NCBI GenBank assembly: GCA_050744245.1 | Contig: JBOGGX010000105.1 | Location: 1-7,163, forward strand | Source: JBOGGX01 sp050744245 | GTDB taxonomy: Bacteria > Actinomycetota > Acidimicrobiia > Acidimicrobiales > JBOGGX01 | Direction of reading: 5' to 3' | Length of the DNA: 7,163 nucleotides | Shown here: positions 1 to 7,120 of the stretch, piece after piece | Position numbering within the stretch: position 1 is the stretch's first letter | Layout: each line of letters starts with the position of its first letter | Notes under the pieces: model-generated | The model's database searches: none | Seen by the model: only the letters and a program-made list of their open reading frames with translations | What the model was told of the DNA's origin: nothing | Made by a program: the position numbers and the translations under genes

Positions 1-1
1 G

Positions 2-2083
<2,082 letters not shown>

Positions 2084-2089
2084 TCTGGC

Positions 2090-2112
2090 GCCGGAGGCGA
2101 GCCGCCTCCGGC
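2090..2112 (+). promoter_or_regulatory. GC-rich hairpin between infB and the DUF503 gene
   Basis: Bases 2090-2099 (gccggaggcg) are the exact reverse complement of 2103-2112 (cgcctccggc), giving a 10-bp stem with a 3-base loop (agc). The hairpin starts 6 bases after the infB stop and ends 5 bases before the ATG at 2118. No U-tract follows, so a classical intrinsic terminator is unlikely. The left arm holds the only GGAGG upstream of the DUF503 start (2093-2097), paired to CCTCC in the right arm, and it is 20 bases from the ATG. The structure is seen directly; roles in translational coupling, RNA processing or partial termination are inferred. Confidence 0.6.
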
Positions 2113-2117
2113 CCACG

Positions 2118-2411
2118 ATGCACGTCGCCGCGCTCACCATCGACCTCCACCTGCCCGACTGCCACACGTTGAAGGCGAAGCGGGGGCTGCTGAAGCCGCT
2201 GCTCGAGGGCACCCGGCGGCGCTACAACGTGGCCGTGGCCGAGATCGCCGACCAGGAGAAGTGGCAGCGGGCCGGGATCGGCGTGGCCGTGGTGGCCAGC
2301 TCGGTGTCGCACGCCACCGAGGTGCTGGACGAGGTCGAGCGGTACGTCTGGTCGTTCCCCGAGGTGCAGGTGCTCGACATCACCCGCCATTGGCTGGAGG
2401 TGACCCAGTGA
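2118..2411 (+). CDS. DUF503 family protein (YlxP-like)
   Basis: This is a 97-residue protein of the DUF503 family, known as YlxP in Bacillus subtilis, where it likewise lies between infB and rbfA. Its biochemical role is not established; the conserved position suggests a link to ribosome assembly or translation. Family features visible here are the N-terminal beta strand with a dxHLPDCHTLKAKR-type segment (about residues 9-22), the central RRRYNVAVAEIADQEKWQRA region (about 34-53), then GVAVV and a helix VLDEVERYV. The length is typical for the family. ATG 2118 is chosen because the conserved segment begins immediately after it and no other in-frame ATG or GTG lies between the infB stop and it. 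The ATG has no Shine-Dalgarno at normal distance: the only GGAGG is 20 bases away inside a hairpin, which suggests coupling to infB translation. Confidence 0.93.
   Translation: MHVAALTIDLHLPDCHTLKAKRGLLKPLLEGTRRRYNVAVAEIADQEKWQRAGIGVAVVASSVSHATEVLDEVERYVWSFPEVQVLDITRHWLEVTQ
2396..2403 (+). promoter_or_regulatory. Perfect Shine-Dalgarno before the GTG at 2408
   Basis: The sequence ggaggtga is fully complementary to the standard 16S rRNA tail (TCACCTCC). It lies inside the last codons of the DUF503 gene. The GGAGG core (2396-2400) is 7 bases from a GTG at 2408, an ideal spacing. It is the longest Shine-Dalgarno match noticed next to any start in the window. It also encodes part of the DUF503 C-terminus (Leu-Glu-Val-Thr), so the match could be chance. 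Confidence 0.5.
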
Positions 2412-2473
2412 TCGAGCCCGAAGGGCGAGAGAACCATCGACACAGCCGGTCTGGACCGGCGGTGCACGAATGA
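2408..2473 (+). CDS. Putative 21-codon linking ORF between DUF503 gene and rbfA
   Basis: GTG at 2408 overlaps the DUF503 stop by four bases (GTGA, 2408-2411). The frame then runs 21 codons and ends in a TGA that overlaps the rbfA start by four bases (ATGA, 2470-2473). It therefore bridges the whole 58-base gap. A perfect Shine-Dalgarno (2396-2403) sits 7 bases before the GTG, while rbfA itself has none. The peptide begins MIEPEGREN and ends PAVHE; it is hydrophilic and resembles no family I know. Third codon positions are G or C in only 14 of 21 codons, lower than in neighbouring genes, so selection on the peptide sequence is doubtful. The likeliest role is carrying ribosomes across a hairpin (2445-2460) to the rbfA start. 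It could be coincidental. Confidence 0.35.
   Translation: MIEPEGRENHRHSRSGPAVHE
2445..2460 (+). promoter_or_regulatory. Small hairpin just upstream of rbfA
   Basis: Bases 2445-2450 (gccggt) and 2455-2460 (accggc) form a 6-bp stem with the four-base loop ctgg. It ends 9 bases before the rbfA ATG and occupies the place where a Shine-Dalgarno would be expected; no purine-rich site is present there. It lies inside the putative linking ORF, so ribosomes on that ORF would melt it. No U-tract follows, so it does not look like an intrinsic terminator. Confidence 0.4.
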
Positions 2474-2853
2474 GTGCGCGATCGGAGGGCGCTAGAAACG
2501 TTCCGCGGGTGGAGCGGCTCAACCACCTGATCCACGAGATCGTCGCCGAGGAGTTGGAGCGCGTCGACGACGACCGGCTGGAGCTGGTCACGGTCATCCG
2601 GGTCACGGTCGAGCGCGACATGCGCCACGCGGTGGTGTTCTACGACACGCTGACCGGCCCGGAAGGCGACCGGGCGGTCCAGGCCGGGCTGTCCGACCAC
2701 CGGGTGCAGCTCCAGGCCGCCATCGGTCGCCAGGCCCGCATCCGTCGCGTGCCCGAGCTCAGTTTCCGGCCCGACGAGACCGAGCGCACGGCCGCCCGGG
2801 TCGAGGAGATCCTCACCAAGCTGCGTGACGAGTCGCCGGACGCGCATGACTGA
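2470..2853 (+). CDS. rbfA: 30S ribosome-binding factor RbfA
   Basis: RbfA is a small KH-fold protein that binds the immature 30S subunit and helps 16S rRNA 5'-end maturation, including under cold stress. This 127-residue product has the normal length. It begins with the basic helix RVERLNHLIHEIVAEELERV (about residues 13-32), continues with the central beta segment (VTVIRVTVERDMRHAVVFYD) and ends with the second half of the KH domain: helix LQAAIGRQARIRRVPELSF with the conserved PEL-F and a following Asp. ATG 2470 gives a normal N-terminus. There is no recognisable Shine-Dalgarno; its ATG overlaps the stop of a 21-codon ORF (ATGA), suggesting coupled translation. Its end overlaps truB by 8 bases. 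The position between infB and truB is classic. Confidence 0.95.
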   Translation: MSARSEGARNVPRVERLNHLIHEIVAEELERVDDDRLELVTVIRVTVERDMRHAVVFYDTLTGPEGDRAVQAGLSDHRVQLQAAIGRQARIRRVPELSFRPDETERTAARVEEILTKLRDESPDAHD

Positions 2854-3721
2854 CGGGTTGGCCGTCGTCGACAAGCCGCCCGGCTGGACGTCGCACGACG
2901 TGGTCGCCCGGCTGCGCTCCACGCTGGGCGAGCGGCGCATCGGCCATGCCGGCACGCTCGATCCCGACGCCACCGGTCTGCTGCTCGTCGGTGTCGGACG
3001 CGTCACCCGGCTCCTGCGCTTCCTCACCGGGCTGACCAAGACCTACACCGGCGAGGTCGTGCTCGGCACCGAAACCTCGACCCTCGACGCCTCGGGCGAC
3101 GTGGTCGCCACCCACGACATGTCGGGGGTCGGGCTCGACGCCGTACGGGCCGCCGCCGCCGGGCTCGTGGGCGCGATCGAACAGGTGCCGCCCATGGTGT
3201 CGGCGGTCAAGGTCAGGGGCCGCCGGCTGCACGAGCTGGCCCGGGCCGGGATCGAGGTCGAGCGGGACCCGAGGCCGGTCGTCGTGTACCGCCTCGAGGT
3301 GTCGCCCACCGTCGACCCCCAGGTGTTCGCCGTCGAGGTCGCCTGCTCGGCCGGCACCTACGTTCGGGTGCTCGCCGCCGATCTGGGCGCGGCCCTGGGC
3401 GGCGGCGCCCACCTGCGCAGCCTGCGGCGGACCGCGGTGGGGTCGTTCGGCGAGGACGACGCCGTCGCCGTCGACGCCGTGTCGGCCGGCGGTCTGCTGC
3501 CGCCGAGCGCGGCGGTCCGCGACTACCCGTCGGCGGTGGTGTCCGACGAGCTGGTCGTCGCCGCGATCGGGCACGGCAAGGTGCTCGAGTCCGACCTGCT
3601 CGGCGTCGACGGCGCGGGTCCATGGGGCGTGCTCGACGAGGCCGGTCGGCTGCTCGCCGTCTACGAGCCCTACCGGGACGGGACGGTGAAGCCCGCAGTG
3701 GTCATTCGAGGAGGTCGTTGA
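2846..3721 (+). CDS. truB: tRNA pseudouridine(55) synthase TruB
   Basis: TruB converts uridine 55 in the T-loop of tRNAs to pseudouridine. The 291-residue product has the expected length. It starts with the conserved LAVVDKPPGWTSHDVV segment (residues 5-20). Motif II GHAGTLDPDATG (33-44) contains the catalytic aspartate D39 (codon at 2960). KTYTGEVVLGTETST, VPPMVSAVKVRGRRLHELAR and the CSAGTYVRVLAADLG segment, with the conserved Arg, follow. A small C-terminal domain ends with LAVYEPYRDGTVKPAVVI, of the type found on actinobacterial TruB. ATG 2846 is preferred over GTG 2825 because the family's N-terminus begins right after it. It overlaps the rbfA stop by 8 bases, lacks a clear Shine-Dalgarno and is probably coupled to rbfA. 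Its last 20 bases overlap the end of the opposite-strand gene. No ribF follows within this window, unlike in many bacteria. Confidence 0.96.
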   Translation: MTDGLAVVDKPPGWTSHDVVARLRSTLGERRIGHAGTLDPDATGLLLVGVGRVTRLLRFLTGLTKTYTGEVVLGTETSTLDASGDVVATHDMSGVGLDAVRAAAAGLVGAIEQVPPMVSAVKVRGRRLHELARAGIEVERDPRPVVVYRLEVSPTVDPQVFAVEVACSAGTYVRVLAADLGAALGGGAHLRSLRRTAVGSFGEDDAVAVDAVSAGGLLPPSAAVRDYPSAVVSDELVVAAIGHGKVLESDLLGVDGAGPWGVLDEAGRLLAVYEPYRDGTVKPAVVIRGGR

Positions 3722-4427
3722 TCTCCTGGCAGGTGCCGTTGTCGGCGAAGGCGTCGGCGAGCTCGTCGTTGCCGAAGTCGCCGAAGTCCGCATTGCCCTC
3801 GCCCAGCGCGCCGTCGATGATGTCGGTCTCGGCGTCCTCGAGAATTTCGAACGCCTCGCCGAGCTCGTCGAGCGCGTCTTCGTCGTCCGGGTCGGTGTCG
3901 TCCACCTGGTCGGCGAGGTCACGAACGCGTTCGGCCGTCTCCCGCGCCGCCGAGGTGACGTCGCCGACCAGTTGCTCGCCGCCGGCGACCTCGGGTCGGC
4001 CGGCGGCCTCGAACTCGCCGGCCAGCGCATCCAAGCCGGTGGCCGCGGCCCGGAGGGCCTCCGCCAGCACCGCGAACTGCTCCTCGGTCGGTTCATCGCC
4101 TCCGAAGTCCTCTGTCTCGTCGATGACCTCGTTGAGTCGGGTGGCCTCGTCCAGCCACCCCTCGCACACGGAGGCGGCGAACTCCTCTGGTGTCGACGTC
4201 TCGTCGCCGCCGAGCAGCACCACACCGGCGGCGACGATCGCGATGGCGGCGAGCGCAACGCCGGCAAGGATCCACGGCAACTTCGATCGGCCACTGCGTG
4301 CCGGTGCCGGACCACCGGTTGCCGGCTGGCTGTGGCCCGTCCAGCCGGTCCCGTCCCACCACCGGATCGCACCCGGTTGGTGCGGGTCGGGATACCAGCC
4401 GGGGGGAGTGGTGCTGCCTGTGCTCAA
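3702..4427 (-). CDS. DUF2510 single-pass membrane protein with acidic C-terminal domain
   Basis: This 241-residue protein has an unknown function. Residues 9-30 form a DUF2510 domain (PGWYPDP, then RWWDGTGWT), a short Trp-rich module of actinobacterial membrane proteins. A Pro/Gly linker with basic residues (R44, R47, K49) precedes one transmembrane helix at about 50-72. The remaining roughly 168 residues are predicted to lie outside the cytoplasm by the positive-inside rule. They contain about 53 Asp/Glu, six Arg and no Lys, look largely helical and carry two cysteines (C88 and C233) that could form a disulfide. The start is TTG at 4425-4427: GGAGG lies 5 bases upstream, the DUF2510 motif follows at once, and no other in-frame start exists before a stop at 4464-4466. 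It converges on truB with a 20-base overlap and diverges from the cbs gene. Coding strand and start are well supported; the role is not. Confidence 0.88.
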   Translation of the reverse strand: MSTGSTTPPGWYPDPHQPGAIRWWDGTGWTGHSQPATGGPAPARSGRSKLPWILAGVALAAIAIVAAGVVLLGGDETSTPEEFAASVCEGWLDEATRLNEVIDETEDFGGDEPTEEQFAVLAEALRAAATGLDALAGEFEAAGRPEVAGGEQLVGDVTSAARETAERVRDLADQVDDTDPDDEDALDELGEAFEILEDAETDIIDGALGEGNADFGDFGNDELADAFADNGTCQEINDLLE

Positions 4428-4432
4428 CCGAG

Positions 4433-4437
4433 CCTCC
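4433..4437 (-). promoter_or_regulatory. Ribosome binding site of the DUF2510 gene
   Basis: The plus strand reads cctcc, so the minus strand carries GGAGG five bases before the TTG at 4427. This site decides in favour of the unusual TTG start. No ATG, GTG or other TTG occurs further upstream in that frame before the stop at 4464-4466. Confidence 0.75.
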
Positions 4438-4509
4438 GTCCGTGTCGTCGCGTTGCGAGGAACCTAACGACCGCAGGACCCCGATGGTTCGCGGCCCCCG
4501 CCCAGTCGG

Positions 4510-4515
4510 TAGCGT
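4510..4515 (+). promoter_or_regulatory. Possible -10 box of a leaderless cbs transcript
   Basis: tagcgt matches the actinobacterial TANNNT pattern and ends 9 bases before the cbs ATG at 4525. Transcription would then begin at or within a few bases of the ATG, which agrees with the absence of any Shine-Dalgarno before it. The matching -35 region around 4486-4492 (ggttcgc) is weak. This is a pattern match only. Confidence 0.35.
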
Positions 4516-4524
4516 CGGCTCCGA

Positions 4525-5952
4525 ATGGAAACCGACGGAACCGACGAGCCGCTGCCGGCCGAGCCGCAGATCGCCGACTCGCTGCTCGACCTGATCGGCG
4601 ACACGCCGCTGCTGCGGCTCGACACCAGCGGCCTCGACATCCGGTGCACGGTCGCCCTCAAGCTCGAGTTCTTCAACCCGGGGGGCAGCGTCAAGGACCG
4701 CCCCGCGGTCGCCATGATCGAGGCGGCCGAACGGGAGGGGCTGCTGCGCCCGGGCGGGACCATCGTCGAGCCGACCTCGGGCAACACCGGCGTCGGGCTC
4801 GCCATCGTCGCCGCCCAACGGGGCTACCGGTGCATCTTCGTCATGACCGACAAGGTCGCCCCCGAGAAGATCAGCCTGCTGAGGGCGTTCGGCGCCGAGG
4901 TGATCGTCTGCCCGGTGGCGGTCGAGCCCGACGACCCCGGCTCGTACTACTCGGTGGCGGAGCGGCTGGTGCGGGAGACGCCGGGCGCGTTCCGCCCGAA
5001 CCAGTACGACAACCCGTGGAACCCCTGGGCCCACGAGCGGTCGACCGGACCGGAGATCTGGCGCCAGACGGCGGGCAGGATCACCCACTTCGTGGCCGGC
5101 ATCGGCACGGGCGGCACCATCACCGGGGTGGCCCGCTACCTCAAGACGAGAAACCCGAACGTGAGGATCGTCGGGGCGGATCCGGCCGGTTCTGTGTACT
5201 CGGGCGGCTCGGGCCGCCCCTACCTGGTCGAGGGGATCGGAGAGGACTTCTGGCCATCGACCTACGACCCTTCGCTGGTCGATGTGGTCGTGCCGATCTC
5301 CGACGAGGAGAGCTTCATCACCGCCCGCCGGGTCACCCACGAGCAGGGCATCTTCATCGGCGGATCGGGGGGCACGGCGGTGGCCGCCGCCCTCCACGTC
5401 GCCCGGGACGCGGGCCCGGCCGACCTGGTCGTTGTCCTCATCCCCGATCGCGGCAGCGGCTACCTGTCGAGGGTGTTCGACGACGAGTGGATGGCCACCT
5501 ACGGGTTCCTGCGCACCGGCGACCGGACCGTGGGCGAGATCATCGAGGCGCGGGGCGACGACATCCCGCCGCTGGTCTACGTCCACCCCGAGGACCGGGT
5601 CGAGCGGGCCGTGGCGCTCATGCGGGAGTACGACGTGTCGCAGCTGCCGGTGGCCAAGGGCGAGATGCCGTTGGCCACCGCCGAGATCTTCGGCGCCGTC
5701 GACGAGCTGGTGCTGATGGACCTGGCGTTCCGCGACCCGGGTGTGTTCCAGAGCCCGGTCGAGAAGGTGATGGGGCCGCGGCTCCCGACGATCGGCGTCG
5801 GCCAGCCCATCGAGCTGGCGGTCGAGCGGCTCGAGCGTTCGCCGGCCCTGGTCGTGCTGGCCGGCGGTCGGCCGCGGGTGGTGCTGTCGCGCAGCGACGT
5901 GCTGCGGTTCGTGTCTGGGCAGCTCGACGCCCACCCGAACCCGTCGCGATGA
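4525..5952 (+). CDS. cbs: Cystathionine beta-synthase with C-terminal CBS domain pair
   Basis: This PLP enzyme is predicted to condense L-serine with L-homocysteine to give cystathionine (EC 4.2.1.22), the first step of reverse transsulfuration. The 475-residue protein has a fold-type II catalytic core at about 17-325. It shows the GDTPLLRL start, the PLP lysine K57 in GGSVKDR (54-59), TSGNTG (84-89) binding substrate and cofactor, NPWNPWAHERSTGPEIW, and the phosphate-binding GIGTGGT (192-198). A pair of CBS domains follows, at about 347-395 and 412-470, which regulate the enzyme in many organisms, often with S-adenosylmethionine. There is no N-terminal haem-binding region, as expected for bacteria. 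GGSVKDR plus the CBS pair favours beta-synthase over O-acetylserine sulfhydrylase, which lacks these domains. In the IPDRGSGYLS loop Arg309 follows PD, where I recall Ser or Gly. The start has no Shine-Dalgarno. The end overlaps the next gene by four bases. Confidence 0.9.
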   Translation: METDGTDEPLPAEPQIADSLLDLIGDTPLLRLDTSGLDIRCTVALKLEFFNPGGSVKDRPAVAMIEAAEREGLLRPGGTIVEPTSGNTGVGLAIVAAQRGYRCIFVMTDKVAPEKISLLRAFGAEVIVCPVAVEPDDPGSYYSVAERLVRETPGAFRPNQYDNPWNPWAHERSTGPEIWRQTAGRITHFVAGIGTGGTITGVARYLKTRNPNVRIVGADPAGSVYSGGSGRPYLVEGIGEDFWPSTYDPSLVDVVVPISDEESFITARRVTHEQGIFIGGSGGTAVAAALHVARDAGPADLVVVLIPDRGSGYLSRVFDDEWMATYGFLRTGDRTVGEIIEARGDDIPPLVYVHPEDRVERAVALMREYDVSQLPVAKGEMPLATAEIFGAVDELVLMDLAFRDPGVFQSPVEKVMGPRLPTIGVGQPIELAVERLERSPALVVLAGGRPRVVLSRSDVLRFVSGQLDAHPNPSR

Positions 5953-7094
5953 CCGGGTTCGACGGGTTCGAGACCAAGGCGGTCCACGCCGGCCAGGACC
6001 CCGATCCGGCGACGGGTGCGGTCGTCCCCCCGATCTCGCTGGCGACGACCTTCGCCCAGCGCGAGGTGGGGGAGCACCAGGGCTACGAGTACGGCCGCAC
6101 CGGCAACCCGACCAGGGCCGGGCTCGAGACGGCCGTGGCCGCGCTCGAAGGGGCCGGTCACGGCCTGGCCTTCGCCAGCGGCATGGCGGCCGAGGACGCG
6201 GTGCTCCGGCTTCGTCCCGATCAGAAGGTGGTGCTGGGCAAGGACGCCTACGGGGGCACGTTCCGGCTCATCGACAAGGTGCACCGGCCCGCCGGCGCCA
6301 CCTGGGTCGCGGCCGACCTGACCGACGTCGATCGGGTGGCGCGCGAATGGCCGGAGGCGACGACGACGGTGTGGATCGAGACCCCGACGAACCCGGGGCT
6401 CCTGATCGTCGACATCGAGGCGGTGGCCGCAGTGGCCCACGAACGGGGGGCGTCGGTCGTGGTCGACAACACGTTCGCCACGCCGTACCTGCAGCGTCCC
6501 CTCGAGCTCGGCGCCGACGTCGTGGTGCACTCCTCGACCAAATATCTCGGCGGACATTCCGATGTGGTCGGTGGTTTCGCAGCAACCGACGACGACGCCA
6601 CGGCCGAGCAGCTGAGATTCCTCCAGAACGCGGTGGGCGCGGTGCCCTCGCCGTTCGACTGCTATCTCGTCCACCGGGGGCTCAAGACCCTCGCCCTGCG
6701 CATGGACCGGCACTGCGCGAACGCACGGGTGGTGGCCGAGTTCCTCTCCGGGCACCCGGCGGTCGAGCGGGTGCTCTGGCCCGGCCTGCCCGGGCATCCG
6801 GGTCACGAGGTGGCCGTCCGCCAGATGCGCGACTTCGGCGGGATGGTCTCGTTCGTGGTCGCCGGCGGCGAGGCCGCGGCCCTGGCCGTGGTGGCCAGGA
6901 CCCGACTGTTCACCCTGGCCGAGTCGCTCGGGGCGGTCGAGTCGCTCATCGAGCACCCGGCCCGGATGACCCACGCGTCGGTCGCGGGCTCGGCCCTGGC
7001 CGTCGACCCGGCCCTGGTGCGGCTCTCGGTCGGGGTGGAGACGGCGGCCGACCTGCTCGCCGACCTCGACCAGGCGCTCGCTCCGTCCTCTTGA
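5949..7094 (+). CDS. Cystathionine gamma-lyase / gamma-synthase family PLP enzyme
   Basis: This 381-residue Cys/Met-metabolism PLP enzyme (fold type I) is predicted to cleave cystathionine to cysteine, 2-oxobutyrate and ammonia, completing reverse transsulfuration with the upstream cystathionine beta-synthase. Visible features are the N-terminal ETKAVHAGQDPDPATGAVVPPI segment, YGRTGNPT (48-55, phosphate binding from the neighbouring subunit), the cofactor-stacking tyrosine Y101 in DAYGGTFRL, D173 in VVDNTFATPY contacting the PLP ring nitrogen, and the PLP lysine K198 in SSTKYLGGHSD. The C-terminal domain holds LAESLGAVESLIEHPARMTHAS and the RLSVGVE tail. Length is typical. ATG 5949 overlaps the cbs stop (ATGA) and the conserved N-terminus begins directly after it; no Shine-Dalgarno is present, suggesting coupling. 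Sequence alone does not separate gamma-lyase from gamma-synthase (metB); the cbs neighbour favours lyase, and dual activity is possible. Confidence 0.9.
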   Translation: MTGFDGFETKAVHAGQDPDPATGAVVPPISLATTFAQREVGEHQGYEYGRTGNPTRAGLETAVAALEGAGHGLAFASGMAAEDAVLRLRPDQKVVLGKDAYGGTFRLIDKVHRPAGATWVAADLTDVDRVAREWPEATTTVWIETPTNPGLLIVDIEAVAAVAHERGASVVVDNTFATPYLQRPLELGADVVVHSSTKYLGGHSDVVGGFAATDDDATAEQLRFLQNAVGAVPSPFDCYLVHRGLKTLALRMDRHCANARVVAEFLSGHPAVERVLWPGLPGHPGHEVAVRQMRDFGGMVSFVVAGGEAAALAVVARTRLFTLAESLGAVESLIEHPARMTHASVAGSALAVDPALVRLSVGVETAADLLADLDQALAPSS

Positions 7095-7120
7095 TCCCAG
7101 TGATTTTCGTGTAGTACGGT
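7091..7120 (+). promoter_or_regulatory. Possible promoter for a gene beyond the right edge
   Basis: TTGATC at 7091-7096 (four of six matches to TTGACA, overlapping the preceding stop codon) and TACGGT at 7115-7120 (TANNNT) are separated by 18 bases. The stretch tgattttcgtgtagtacggtg is clearly richer in A and T than the rest of the window. Downstream, a GTG at 7131 opens a frame to the window end, and ggggaagg near 7154-7161 could instead serve as a ribosome binding site for a start outside. Bases 7095-7163 show no identifiable gene or terminator. This is weak, pattern-based evidence. Confidence 0.3.

Larger units (their letters stand above)
4428..4524. promoter_or_regulatory. Divergent intergenic region between the DUF2510 gene and cbs
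   Basis: These 97 bases separate two genes that start in opposite directions, so both promoters should lie here. For the minus strand, TAGGTT (reverse of 4461-4466) fits a TANNNT -10 box and would give a leader of about 27 bases containing the GGAGG. For the plus strand, TAGCGT at 4510-4515 fits the same pattern. No convincing -35 hexamer is visible for either. No long inverted repeat or operator was seen. Confidence 0.45.

Noticed and set aside
2825..2827. GTG at 2825 as the truB start
   Set aside because: It adds a non-conserved MTSRRTR extension. ATG 2846 stands right before the conserved N-terminus and forms a typical stop/start overlap.
3710..3728. aggag...ctcct inverted repeat near the truB end as a bidirectional terminator
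   Set aside because: The stem is only five base pairs with a nine-base loop and no flanking T or A run.
2813..4372. 519-codon minus-strand ORF across truB and the DUF2510 gene
   Set aside because: It overlaps two well-supported genes, and its sequence is Arg/Pro/Ser/His-rich without any motif.
3708..4467. Strong Shine-Dalgarno-like gaggaggt (3708-3715) followed by a TTG (3718) and a long open plus-strand frame
   Set aside because: The spacing to TTG is too short, and the frame is the Ser/Pro-rich mirror of the acidic DUF2510 domain. The purine run simply encodes the end of TruB (Arg-Gly-Gly).
4093..5934. 613-codon minus-strand ORF antisense to cbs
   Set aside because: The translation is low-complexity, His/Arg/Asp-rich, with no recognisable motif. 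The plus strand has all catalytic motifs of cystathionine beta-synthase.
3972..5948. Plus-strand frame open for 659 codons before the gamma-lyase ATG, as if the enzyme had a huge N-terminal extension
   Set aside because: It is antisense to the DUF2510 gene and out of frame with cbs. The translation is Arg/Gly/Pro-rich with no domain, and the conserved enzyme begins exactly at ATG 5949. GC-rich DNA simply lacks stop codons.
5577..6974. 465-codon minus-strand ORF antisense to the gamma-lyase gene
   Set aside because: It has no domain, and its composition is typical of a mirror frame of a GC-rich gene; the sense strand is clearly the real gene.
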